Source: Phyllostachys edulis
Lineage: Eukaryota; Streptophyta; Magnoliopsida; Poales; Poaceae
NCBI GenBank assembly: GCA_036346405.1
Contig: CM070562.1
Span: 110,520,412 to 110,584,411, forward strand
Direction: 5' to 3'
DNA: 64,000 nt
A program made the translations under genes and the position numbers. Shown piece by piece: positions 35,277 through 47,459 of this stretch (the stretch's first letter is position 1; the number at the start of each line of letters is the position of its first letter). The notes under the pieces are model-generated. The model saw only the letters and a list, made by a program, of their open reading frames with translations, did not search any database and had not been told where the DNA came from.

Positions 35277-38224
35277 GTTTAGTCTTTCTTGCTATGACAA
35301 ATCCTTTGCAACAAAGTTGTGAATCACCTAAAATAGCATGTTTCAAGGAACTGTTGCAGTTATAAAACTCAAATCAACTCCACACATAGTTTTCTATAGC
35401 TATTAACCACTATTCTTGCAAACGCTAACTTGCAATTAGATATCATTACCTGAAATACCATGATTAACTTTTGTTGCCAACCATGTGACATAAATGGTCT
35501 CCTAAAAATCAATGCCCCTTATTTCAAGCAGCATGCCTAGGAGTCTAGGACCACATATATCTACACATGCATTTGAAGGCTAGTGAAACAGACTGTAAAG
35601 CAACATCGCCCAACATAGTAACCTGAAATTTCGAAAAGAAACTGCCATATGAAGCATGTCCTATATGCTTAAAACGAACATGGATGAAGCAGAGATAAGC
35701 AAGAACTGAATAACTAATAGGAATGATCCAGTTGGAAGCCTATAATAAAGAAAACGGAAAAACGCATGGTCATATCTAATAGCAGAATGGTTTGCTATAG
35801 AACCTCTCAGAAATCAGAGCTAATATATAGATCTAGAGTCCGTTATTGCCTTAGGGAAGTTGTAAATAACATAATGCCCAAATTATTACCTAATTTCCTA
35901 AGCAAAAGTGGAGCCTACCACCACAAATCGCAAATTTAGTTTGCTAATTGGACAGAGCACCTCTGAGAAGCAACAGGGCAATCCCTAGTTCAATCAGCAC
36001 ACTGGATGGAGTTTCTCCGAAATAGCTGAATCAGGCTGATGAAAGCATGCAAAGATCGGAACAAAACACTCTACATGAAAGAGAAATAAAAGCAAGTGAA
36101 TGATAGATTGCTTACAAACAAACGAACCAACCCAGTAGAGAGGATGATGAGAGGGCGGTAGGGGAGGAGTTGATGGCAGCACATCTCAGTTTCTTGGAAG
36201 GAAATTGAGGGGTGGGGAGGGGAGGGGCAATAAGGCAACATGCAAAGAAGGGACGGAGTCACACGACGACGAGAGAAGGGCACGGTGAGGCGTAGCGCCG
36301 AGAGAGTGCAAGTTCTTGCTGGTAGAGAAGCCGATGGAGTAATGGTGCAAGGAGGCGAGCACGCGAAGCAGCGGTGACGGGTAGGCGGTGCAAGCACTGG
36401 TTGGGGGGGGGGCAGCAATGCCCTCGCGCCTTTTTCTCCGCATGTGCTGAAGGCTCGGGACTAGGGGAGTGGGCGAATGAACATTGTACTAACACACAAA
36501 ACCATATCAAAACTTCTTTCATTAGGACGATTGAACAGACAAACAAATTAATCTAGCTCACATGCATCAAGGAGACTAAAGCAAAAGGATGGAAGAGATG
36601 ATCACATTGAAGACACAGAAGGAGAGTTCCTAGGGGTGTAACACGGCGGCCTTGCGGTGTGACGCTGGCATGAGCAGCACCACGTCCTCGAACTCATCCT
36701 CCCGCGTCACTTCCGACAACACAACGACGGCGCCCTCCTCCACATCGGGCACGGCTGCCTCAGAGCGCGTCTGGTTGCGGCACACCTTTTGGCCCTTCCA
36801 CCTCGCCTTGGGGCCCTTCGATGCCACCTTCGCCGCCCCTTTAGCGTTCGCTTTCGGTGAGGGGGATGTCGGAGGCGGCAGCCCCTCCACTCACCGCAGC
36901 ACCAGCCGGACGTCGAACTTCTGCACCGGTGATGAGCACAACCACAACATCAACAGGCGTCAAGGTACCCCGCTGCACTACAGCGAAACTATGGCCAAGA
37001 AACCTCTAGAAGAGTAAAAATTCGCACACAAAACCGAAACCAAAAAACCAAACTCCCACCAAAAAACTGAATTTTATCCCAACTGGGACCAAGAATCCCA
37101 CAAAGACTGGATTCTCGGGGTTGAATTGGCGCGTCGAGCCTAGAATCGGGGGAGGACGATGGCGCGAGGTTGGATTTTGACGGCGAAATCGAGACTATCA
37201 GGGGCGCAAATTTGTGTCGATCGGTTTGGGATTTGGGGAAGAGAAGGGAGGGAGCAGCGTATCGGCTAGAGCCATGTGGGCGACGACGGCCAGCAGCATG
37301 GATGTGTGGGCGAGGAGTACGACATCGATGGGCTCGGCACTACGGCATGTGGGAGCAACGGGACGCAAAGGGAGGCAGATCGTGGGAGGAGGGGATCGGG
37401 AGCAGCGGCTAGGGTAAAGGAGGGAGGGAGGACACACGGCGAACAGTTCGATCTCCCACCTCACTAGATCGGACGGCCCACGGGACACCGAACGAACAGT
37501 AGAACAGTAGACAGGACATGTGGCAGCGTTGTATCCCGACAGTAAAAACTATAATAAAGTATGACTAGGCGGTAATGCGCGCATTGCCGCGCCGGTGAGC
37601 ATAGATCGCTATGACCAAAATCATATGTTCAGAAGCTTACATAACTTTTTTTTGCTTGTCTGTAGGATCTGTTATGTTCTAACGATGTGCAAAACAAAGC
37701 GAATGGTATCAACATGAAATCAAGAAAGATGATGTTGCCTAATGAAAATCTGAACAGGAGCTTCCATGGTGGTTATATACAGTCATAGCATGGTCTTGAT
37801 TATGTACATAACAGTTAGGAAATTCACCCTATATAGAAACATGGTCTCTTAAAAACCAAGATGAAGTTATATAGTTATTACATGGGTAATATTTTTTCTT
37901 TCCTAGTGCAGTTCTAATATAGATAGTGATCCGAGATTTGTCATATAAAAAACCACGCTATTGTGGGTAAGACATGAACGTTTATAGCCATCAAAATGGC
38001 ATAGCAGCAAACAAAGTAACCTAAGTGGAGTCTCATTCCTTGAAGAGCGGTATTGGAGCAAACGGATTATATCACAATGGTAGTACCGACGGGATAGACA
38101 TGTTAAATGTCCTGCAAAATAAAGAAGGTTTTAAATGTAGCAATGGTGAGTATTTCATAGCGCAGTGGTAAGATAATGTGATGTAACCTATTAGTTTGGC
38201 TTATTCTGTACTAAATCTATATAG
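35277..38224. other. Unassigned stretch with GC-rich tracts
   Basis: 35,277-36,180 is AT-rich with nothing identifiable. 36,180-37,490 is GC-rich; a minus-strand frame at 36630-36890 contains KVCRNQTRSEAAVPDVEEGA and may be a gene fragment of unknown family. 37,490-38,224 shows nothing. Confidence 0.3.
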
Positions 38225-38360
38225 CGTCTTGACTGCAGTGAAGAAACTCTTTTTTTGTTGATGCATGCAATGCAAAGATACAATGGATGTAACGTCTTGA
38301 CTGCAGTGAAGAAATTCTTTTTTTGTTGATGCATGTAATGCAGAGATACAATGGATGTAA
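38225..38360. repeat. 68-bp tandem duplication
   Basis: Copies 38225-38292 and 38293-38360 both begin CGTCTTGACTGCAGTGAAGA and differ at about four positions. Confidence 0.92.
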
Positions 38361-39686
38361 CATGCATGACTACTTTTCACTCAATCGAAGCTGGCCTGCG
38401 CAATGAGAAATATTTGAAAAGCGTCAATGTGTTTTTTTGGGTTCTGCAGAGATTTTTTTTAATACTGATCGTGATGAAAAAACAATAAGTAAAATTCGTA
38501 CTAACGGTTGTCTAAGTAAAGATGTCAACGTATAAAAGGGATCTTAGCAAGACGAAAAACCTAGGACAACATCCAAATGTTTGGGCAGAGCAATATAATA
38601 TGTGGAGTAACATAACGGTTTGTTTCAATGAGTACAGTTCATGTAACCAAAATATCCTAAGAACACTGATATGCTGGGTTGAACCCAAAACAAGTATTCT
38701 GACAGTTGGAAAAAATCACAACGTTCATAACATGTTGCATGTGCATTGAAAATGCAAGGATGGATTTTTTTTTTAATATGTGGACATACTTGAGTCGTAA
38801 ATGATACCTTTAATGTCTGAAAGAAGCTATGGCTAGAACATTCTTAACCGCATTTTAAAAAAAAAGATATGGAAAGAGATTACTTGTTCATCGAGTATTA
38901 CAGTCCTCTCTGGCTATCTTCTGCATATTTTTGCTCTCACGTGTTTCCCAAAGCTGACTGCATGAGCCAGGGGAGGGGTTGCCCGAGGGATTGAGACCGG
39001 AAAGTACAGGGAAATGCGAAACATCTGGTGGGAGAGGTGGCAGATCCCCTCGGAAAACGAGTTCCTTTAGTCATAAATCAGCCTGGATTGACAAAAATAT
39101 TTTTGCAGCTGTCAGTGGTTGATCCACGTAGTATATTTTAATAACATATATTTTAATTGGGACCCCAAAAAAAGTCAGAAATTAGCAATCAAGTCATAAG
39201 TACACGCAGCACTGATATATCACAAGTATTCTCGGGAATTATCAATATACTACAAAATCCATAATTCTAAATAGTTAACAGTAAAGATAAAAGCTTGCAA
39301 GTGAATCACTAAATATATATAATAGCACAATTACTAAAGAAAATAGAAACGGTACCTTTAATGTCAACCTCATGTAAGTTGGTCTTTACGTTCGAGTATA
39401 GCCTTAAGTTTCATCTTGCCTGGTGGCAATAGATCAAGAGGATTCTTTGTCCTGGGCTTTGGAGCCTCTTCAATGCAGCAATTTGAGCCTCCTCGGTCTA
39501 CACAGGGAGAAATTATGCTGTAGTAGCTTGGCATTGCCTAATATGGAGAATTCTGATATACAAATCCTACAACCTACCGTAGGATCGTAAACACCATAAC
39601 TAAGCCTTGGCCAATTTCCCGGGCAACATGAATAGGTTTTATGCATAAGGCAAAATGAAACAAAATGAGGAAGGATAAAGGTCACC
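38361..39686. other. Unassigned AT-rich stretch
   Basis: No gene or repeat with clear ends is seen. Short open frames (38522-38749 and minus 39470-39685) have no recognisable motif. Confidence 0.3.
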
Positions 39687-41107
39687 CATAGATTACATTA
39701 TGAAATCGTTATGTTGTATATGACCTAAGTGCATAAGGAAATAGAAAGTGTCTTACAGATTTTGAGCAAAGTGCAAAAGAGCCACCGGTAGAACTAATTG
39801 ACGCACAACTGCATTGTGCTTTGATCTTGCTTGCTGATGGGCGATGGCTGTTCATTCATGTACATTTCATGATTCTGCTATCACAGCTATATGAACGGAC
39901 ATCGTGTACAGTTTTGGCTGAAACCAAGCTTCGGCATCACACTACATAAATCCATAAATTATCAGATGAGTAACAAAGGTTAGTAAAACCAATGAATGAG
40001 AATCACACCAAGAAGAATCTGTCTCTATTTCAAAGATAAATAGAATGGGTCACCAAAAGACCACATAATAAGGGCATTGAATAATGTAGATAGTTGGCAC
40101 CAGTGCAAATAATGCTAAAATAAGTGAAAGCTCCCCAAGCATCAGCAAAGGTAAACTTGGGAATTAATATCTTTCCATGTATCCAATCAGGTATAGAAAA
40201 TTGTTAATTACCTTAAGCACATCTACCTACCCAAGTAATCTATATTTGGATGAAGGAACTAAAACAAAATCAAATGAACAGATAAAAAGTTATCAACTGT
40301 GCAGAAAAAGAGCAAAAACATGTAGGAAGGAAAAGATCTACCTTAACACAGCCAGTTGCTGAGTTGTTTCAAGAGATTATCCCATATATAAACATAAGCG
40401 CATAGATTACATTATGAAATTGTTATGTTGTATATGACCTAAGTGCATAAGGCATGTTACAGATTTTGAGCAAAGTGCAAAAGAGCCACCGGTAGAACTA
40501 ATTGACGCACAACTGCATTGCGCTTTGATCTTACTTGCTGATGGGCGATGGTTGTTCATTCAAGTACATTTCATGATTCTGCTATCACAGCTATATGAAC
40601 GGACATCGTGTACAGTTTTGGCTGAAACCAAGCTTTGGCATCACACTACATAAATCCATAAATTACCAGATGAGCAACAAAGGTTAGTAAAACCAATGAA
40701 TGAGAATCACACCAAGAAGAATTTGTCCCTATTTCAGAGATAAATAGAACGGGTCACGAAAAGACCACATAATAAGGGCATTGAATAATGTAGATAGTTG
40801 GCACCAGTGCAAATAATGCTAAAATAAGTGAAGCCTCCCCAAGCATCGGCAAAGGTAAACTTGGGAATTAATATCTTTCCATGTATTCAATCAGGCATAG
40901 AAAATTGTTAATTACCTTAAGCACATCTACCTACCCAAGTAATCTATATTTGGATTAAGGAACTAAAACAAAATCAAATGAACAAATAAAAAGTTATCAG
41001 CTGTGCAGAAAAAGAGCAAAAACATGTAGGAAGGAAAAGATCTACCTTAACATAGCCAGCTGCTGAGTCGTTTCAAGAGATTATCCCATATATAAACATA
41101 AGCGCAT
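39687..41107. repeat. 714-bp direct tandem duplication
   Basis: Copy 1 (39687-40400) and copy 2 (40401-41107) are almost identical, starting CATAGATTACATTATGAAAT. Differences are scattered substitutions plus a short deletion in copy 2 near 40,453. The junction CATAAGCGCAT recurs at the end of both copies. No coding sequence is recognisable. Confidence 0.93.
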
Positions 41108-42110
41108 GACATTGCTGAGCCAAAAGTATCTGATCCCCGAAGGTAGCTAAATCAGTAGGTAAAAAGTAACTGAACCAATCACAGTTAACATACATGTAAG
41201 CCCAGAAATTCTACCGGCTTGATCTGTACCTAGTGAGCTAAGAGGCAAACAACACCATCAGTAAGTAGAACTAAATCAGATTCATGTACCCGTAAAAGCT
41301 CGAACAGGAAGGATATAACAACTTTTCCATTCTCTTTAGCCTTTTCCTGTGACTAACATAATTCTAAAGATAGGAAGTTTACTCAAGACGTTATAAGGTC
41401 CCTGCAAGCACAGAAGAGATTTGATGTAATTAGAAATGAACTAACATGCTAATCTAGAGAACCATGCATAAAAAGGGTGAATGTTTAGATCTGGCAAATG
41501 CGAGTCTATAAATAATGCATAAGCAAATTCAAGTTATAAACTATGCCTCCTTCCAGCCATATCAATAACTCTATATCAGCTATCCTGTAGGCTGAAGGAC
41601 AAAAGGGCATAAACATGTTGTCCCTAAATATTACGGGGGATCACTTAAGATATTTAGGATAGTGTCATACCAGAGTTAGTAACCGGAGATAACGTGGACC
41701 GCAACGATAATCCGTGGAAAATTATGCAGTCCTACAAAGAATAACTCAGACGCCTATCCTCAGAGGTCGAAGGACAAAAGGGCAAAAACATGTCCTCCCT
41801 AAATATTACAAGGGATCACCTAAGATATTTAGGATAGTGTTTTTGCCCGTTTGGTCATCCTTGTCCATCCTGCGCCCCGCTTGAGTCCTCTGACCTTACC
41901 ACGCATCCTTGATCGTTCTGGACCTCAGCTCTCCAAGCTTAGTCCCGATCCACCTCGCCGTTGACCGTCATAGACCTGCAAGCAACCTGCACAGCAATAG
42001 ACCAAGAAACCATTTTTGGGAACAAGTTCTTCATAACTTGACCCACGTTAGTTAAAATATGCATCATGCAACACATATGCAATGATAACTCTGAACTTGA
42101 CCTAACAAGA
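41108..42110. other. Unassigned stretch with a spaced repeat
   Basis: 41593-41670 and 41769-41840 are two copies of a block containing CCCTAAATATTAC and TAAGATATTTAGGATAGTGT. The setting resembles the interior of an LTR, but no termini are found. Confidence 0.45.
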
Positions 42111-42139
42111 AAACGTCGTCACCACGCTGGCCGACGAAC

Positions 42140-42540
42140 AAGCCAAAACCGGTCAGACCGCCACTCTTGGCGGTCGGACCGCCCACTGGCCGGTCTGACC
42201 GCCACATGGGACTTAGCCAAAATTCCTCTCAAGGAAATCCGAAACTCTCTGGAAATTTCAACCAAATAGAACTTTTGCCTAGAGGCTCCAAAAATTATGG
42301 GACCAAGTACAGAAGAACCCTCTCACTTGCCTACACCCTCTATTTTTGGCCCAGCTCCAAAATCCAAAGTCATTAAAGTGGCCGGTCTGACAGCTCAGGC
42401 AAAGTCGGTCAGACCGCTCCATTGGCCGATCTGACCGCCACCCTGGCCGGTCTGACCGCCAGCCACTATTCCAGAAAAACCACACAAGGCATGGCCGGTC
42501 TGACCACCACCATAGCCGGTCAGACCGCCAGAGGCCTGAC
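42140..42540. repeat. CGGTCNGACCG palindrome array
   Basis: About ten copies of an 11-bp palindrome CGGTC-N-GACCG (first three at 42150-42160, 42171-42181, 42191-42201), some with one mismatch, separated by short variable spacers. The centre base is A, G or T. Confidence 0.9.
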
Positions 42541-43490
42541 AGAACTGGAGCAACGCGGCGAGGGGAGCAGCGAGGGCGAAGGTGAGGAGGGATCAGTGGG
42601 GTCGGCGCGGGCAAAGGGGAGGAGGAGCGGCGGGTGCATCGGGGGCGAACGATAGCAGATGGCAACGCTGTGATGATGGATGCGAGGTCGCATCCCGGGC
42701 AAAGGAGAGGAGGGGACAACGGAGGCGAGGCGAGGGCGGAGAGGAGGAGGAGGGTCGGTGGGCCAGCGGCAAAGGGAGGAGGAGGCGGCAAGCATCGGGG
42801 CAAACGGAGCGATGATGGTCATGAGGTCGGATCCCTGCAAACGGGAGGAGGACGACGGAGGGGCACCGAGGGCGAACGGGAGGAGGCAAGCGGCGAGGGG
42901 GAGGCGGCGTTGGCGAAGGAGGAGGAGGCAGATGGGGTCAGGGGGGGCAAGTCATGGACAAAGGAGGAGGAGGAGGCAAAGGCTTGGGACTAACGGGAGG
43001 AGGGGAGCGGCGATGACGGCGCGGGCCAAGGGAAGGAGGAGGGCGGCATGGAGGTGGCGGCGAAGGGTAGAAGGGGATGAGGGGACGATGGAGGAGGGTA
43101 CCGAGGGCGGCGGAGGAGGAGGCGAGCGGCGAGGGGAGGCGGCACGACGGCGGAGGAGGAGAGGCTGGTCGGCGGCCGACGCGCAAAGGGAGGAGGAGGA
43201 GGCGTGTGTGTCGGGCGAACGGAGGAGGGAGCGCGATGATGGCTAAGGCGAAGGAGGTGGAAGGGAGGAGAGGCGCGCGGCCAACACGGGCAAATGGGAG
43301 CAAGCGAAGGGGGTGGCGCGTGCAAGGGACGGGAGGAAAGGAATCGAGGCGACGGGAAGAATCGCGAACCTGGCGACGTGGGACGCGCGAGCGCCGTCCC
43401 TTTCCACCAGGACCACCACGCGCATCAGGCGGAATCGGGCGGTCCGGAGGCAATCCTGTCGCGATCCAACGGCCGGTGTTCTGCAGGTGA
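42541..43490. repeat. Purine-rich low-complexity tract
   Basis: Almost 1 kb of GGAGG/GGCG-rich sequence on the plus strand, with recurring GGGCAAA(C/G)GGAGGA-type words. Long open frames occur in nearly every frame because of the composition, and none is recognisable. Confidence 0.8.
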
Positions 43491-43827
43491 CGTGGACACG
43501 CGAGGGAGCTGCGATTCTACGGGCTTTAAAAGAAGTATAGATATATATACTTGCGGTCACGTATCTTGGCAATGCTCCATAAAACCGCCTTGAGGAGGAG
43601 AAAACGACCTCACCCAGCGGAAGGCACCTCCGTCGTCGTGTAGCTAGCCGTGGAGCAATCAGCGTCCACGACACCCAATCCACAGAATCCACGCAACGCG
43701 GTCCATAATCTGACGACCCCTCCCCCTTATCTGCAGAGCAGCAGTATCGGATCACAAATACACCAGCCGCGCCACGCCAGTGGCCAGACATCGAGGGAGC
43801 TTGTCCGATCGAGTTTGTGTCGGAATA

Positions 43828-44455
43828 ATGGCTGCACCGGCGGGGCTCGCGGCGGCCGGCGCCTGCCCGGCCTACCCGTGGCCGCACGACGGGTTCGTAG
43901 CAACAACGCTTGGTTTCGAGCACTTGCCGCGGAGCTTTTCGACCGTTTCCTTCAACTATTTTTGTGGTGTTTTTTAGCAGAGCCCAGCGCGGGCAGAAGG
44001 TCTTCATGCAGAGCGACTGCGCGGCGTGCCATTCCATGCTTCCCTACGCGAGCCTCAGAGAGGCGGCGCAGGACAGGGCGGTGGAAGCTAAGGCGGCCGA
44101 GATCGTCGTCGTGGAGGAGGCGCAGCCGGCGGCGGCAGCGGCGAGGCCTCTCCACGGCGGGGCGCACCAGCCGGACCTCACCCGCATCACAAAAGTAAGA
44201 AACACCTCCTTCGCTTACTGTCTCGTGTCTCGTCGTTCTCACTCATTCCTTTCGCCCTAACAATTGCTAAGATAGCACACTGCGTTTTTTTTACTTTGTT
44301 TCGGGGGGAAAAAAAAGATCAAGGAAGGGCTGCGCTACAATCTGTACACCGCCAGCGGCGCTGCCGTGTGCCAAGAACTGAAGAAGACGGCGCTGCCTAG
44401 CCCCGTCTGGCTACAGTTTCTTCAGCCCTACATGAGGACCATCCAAGCAGCCTGA
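43828..44455 (+). CDS. Cytochrome c1-like, shortened gene
   Basis: Cytochrome c1 is the haem c subunit of mitochondrial complex III. One splice model gives exons 43828-43892, 43981-44194 and 44318-44455, total 417 nt and 138 aa, with GT-AG introns. Family landmarks are CPAYPWPHDG (normally CPNYPWPH), the haem-binding DCAACHSM (CxxCH intact), HQPDLTRITK and IKEGLRYNLYTASGAA (normally IREGLHYNPYFPGGA). A true c1 is about twice as long with its presequence. This copy lacks the presequence, the segment between ITK and the REG motif, and the C-terminal membrane anchor. The methionine expected as the second haem ligand just after GGA is replaced by VCQE. The first intron boundary is uncertain: the sequence GFVATTLGFEH before 43912 could instead be decayed coding sequence. 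Either a degenerate copy or a diverged expressed gene is possible. Confidence 0.6.
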
Positions 44456-46660
44456 TCGACCCAAACGCCAGTGACATGCCCTTCTGCAGCTTGCATGTCT
44501 CTCTTGGAAGCTGTCAACTCATATATAGAAATCACATTGCACTTGTGTTGGATTGGATCCAGTAGTATTGGGAATGAGTTACTCATAAACTCCACTACTA
44601 TGTAGCCTTATGCTGTGTTGCTCGTAGCAACCTGTTGTGACAATAAAGGGAACTGAAAATAAGTGGGGAATGTTTCCTTTGCAGCGTTTACAGATAGATG
44701 AGTGGCAAATGTAAAGGTAAACACAAAGCTTACAAGTGTATAGCATCAAACAGGAGGAAACAAGCCAACCATGGTGTCGGGACTGGATTTCTGCATCCGA
44801 ACCCTCTGTGTATTTATGCACCAGTTCCATGATCAGTAGCTAGTGCACACAGTAGAAACATCGTTGATAATAGGTTTGAATCACGAATAACATTAATAAA
44901 CAACTGAGTATCGGCCTTATGACCACTTATTACAAAAGAGGTCGAAAAACCTTGAGTCTTACAGCAGCGGAAACAATAAATGATGAACTCCGAGTTGTGA
45001 CCCATCAAATTGCCTACTGGCATTCGACTGGGGAGCGCAACCTAGTACTCCAGGTGTCTTTCATCAAAGCCACATATGAAGTAGTCGTAGTTCTCCTCCG
45101 TGTCGTTGAAGGCTTCTGAGATTTAATTATGAGTGTAGCATGTGAGTATATAAAGTGCTCCGCGAGTCTTGGGAAAGATGCATATGTATAGCTTTAACCA
45201 TTGGGCTTATAGGGTTCATTTGCACAAAGCAATATTTTAAGTTTAAACAGTTTTCTTAAAGCACATTTGACAAGAAGTAGTTTCAATAAATAAATAAATT
45301 GTATCACTAGTGGAGATTCTAGCTACCAACCACTAGTATCAAGGTTCTAACCGCTAAGGTTTAAAGGATAGAGCTCTAGCTATCCAACTGGCTCTAGCTG
45401 CCAGAAACTACCTGAGAGTCCCAACTGCTCTCGGTTCCCAAAATTTACTCTTTTGAAAACAAAACCAAAATCTGCCATGTGAAAACGCACATTGCCCGCC
45501 CTTGACCGTGGGCACGACTATTCGAATAGTTTTAACACTCTGCAGAGGTTGTACAGCTTGACCCACACGAGTAATCAATTTATAATGTCTGTTTAACATA
45601 CTTCCGAAGGTGTGCGACTAAACGATTATCATAAGGTTTTTACAATACTTTATTCTAACATTAGCCCGCCCGATGAGCTTTACCCCAAGTCATGGACGTC
45701 ATTTACCATCGACCTGGAGCTCACCATTGTGGGGGATAACTTGCCCGGCCTTGGACGTCTATTACCAATGCCCGGCGCAAGCCCCGACAGACATGGACGT
45801 CAATTACCATCGTCTGCACAACCTAGGTAACTCCTACCATCTACAGTCTGCGGGCGTAATGCCAGAACATAGTAAATTATTTAGTTAGGTCCTTTCCATT
45901 TGGGACATGTGGTTGCACGGTTTTGCTCAGTTTGGATAATCACAGGCATCGATCCTTAATATGACTTGGGCGGAACTTATCACAATACAAGATCTCGTGC
46001 TCTAGCTGCACCTGCTTGATCTTACCATTCACCCAAGTCTAAAACATATTTTCATCATTTTATTTTATTTTCCAAATACTGACATTACCTAATGTCATAC
46101 ATTTAAAAAAGGATTTGCATAAAAGATAATAAGAGTTTTCTCCCAATGGGTGATCCAGACCAATAAGCATGTCTAAGCAATTCTACCGCGTTAAACTATT
46201 CCACAATGTTGTAATCAATATCGTGGATTTGCTATGCTAGGGTGACAATGGATTATGATACCAATATCAAAGGAAGACATTAATAACTTTTAGGTTTAAC
46301 TAACAACCTATAATTTAAATTCATCATTTTATGTAAATAGCAATGTATAATACTTTTAAAACAGAAAACATGATTTAAAAATCATAGGTACAAAATGGTT
46401 AAAGGAGACTCGCCTTCAACGTAGGTTGCGGTTACCGCGTTCGGTTGATCCAAACTAGCGTCGGCAACATCAGACTCTACATGCGCGAAACGGACCAAAT
46501 AAATAACAGAAATTAAATAAAAACTAAAAATTATAAAATAAATACTAGAAATTAGAGAATGAATTTAGATGAATTTAGGAGAAGGAATCAACGGATTTGG
46601 AGTTTGTATGAGAACGAACGAATTTCTGAAAAATATTTTCTCAAGAAACATATGCATGTA

Positions 46661-46708
46661 CCATTAACGTCTGTGGAAGCTTTGAACAGCTTCCACAGAC
46701 GTTAATGG
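46661..46708. repeat. Perfect 21-bp hairpin inside the solo LTR
   Basis: The left arm 46661-46681 (CCATTAACGTCTGTGGAAGCT, 21 bp, starting CCATTAACGT) is perfectly complementary to 46688-46708, with a 6-nt loop TTGAAC. It lies at a place comparable to the paired hairpins in the LTR at 19,553. Confidence 0.9.
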
Positions 46709-46978
46709 TGGCGAGAGGCGCTCGGGCGCTGCTCTCTAGACAAGCCACTGGAAGAAGAAAACGCTTCACTGGTTGAAGAAAGGAGAAAGAAATAAGGGAT
46801 ACAAAACAAGATTGAAGATGTAATCAAATGAAAGGAGAAGCATTGCTGGTACGCATGCTTGAAGAGCCTTGTGGTTAAGCGTGCTAGTCTGGAGAGCAGA
46901 TCTTGGATGGATGACCGATCGGGCAAATCTGCTTTTTTATTTTTTTTATTTTCGAATTACAATTTAAGCAATAAATCA

Positions 46979-47292
46979 AATAGATTTTTTAGAACATAGC
47001 AAATAGAGCCCAAAAATTCTAGAAAAATCACAAAAAACCTTGGAACCTGAATAGATTTAATAAAATAATTTTGGATTTAATTGAAGTTTATTTTAATCAT
47101 TTAAAATGTTTTTCTTTTTCTGAAAATTCAAGAAAAATCAAATAGATTTTTTAGAACATAGCAAATAGAGCCCAAAAATTCTAGAAAAATCACAAAAACC
47201 TTGGAACCTGAATAGATTTAATAAAATAATTTTGGATTTAATTGAAGTTTATTTTAATCATTTAAAATGTTTTTCTTTTTCTGAAAATTCAA
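46979..47292. repeat. 162-bp tandem duplication in the LTR
   Basis: Copies at 46979-47140 and 47141-47292 are nearly identical and differ mainly by one A in a homopolymer. The near identity shows the duplication is more recent than most other repeats here. Confidence 0.9.
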
Positions 47293-47459
47293 ATTAAGCT
47301 TTAAATTAATCCAATAAATTGCAAATGATTTATTTTATTTTTAAAGCTTCAAAAAAGCTCTTTGAAATAGCAGGAACTCCAAACTAAAATCCAAATCTTT
47401 GAATTAACTATTTTGAAATAATTTTTTGAAAAAACCGAAATTTGGGATGTTAAACATGG

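Larger units (their letters stand above)
44775..47454 (-). mobile_element. Solo LTR of the same long family, - strand
   Basis: The plus-strand start TGTCGGGACTGG corresponds to the 3' end of the 28,566-33,573 element, and homology continues for over 100 bp. The other end reads GATGTTAAA, where the expected terminus is GATGTTACA. A 5-bp direct repeat CATGG flanks it (44770-44774 and 47455-47459). It carries CTATTCGAATAG near 45,520, a 21-bp perfect hairpin and a 162-bp tandem duplication. No internal domain is present. Confidence 0.8.

Noticed and set aside
42541..43490. Long overlapping open frames on both strands
   Set aside because: They arise from GGAGG/GGCG low-complexity sequence; no domain, splice logic or motif supports a protein.
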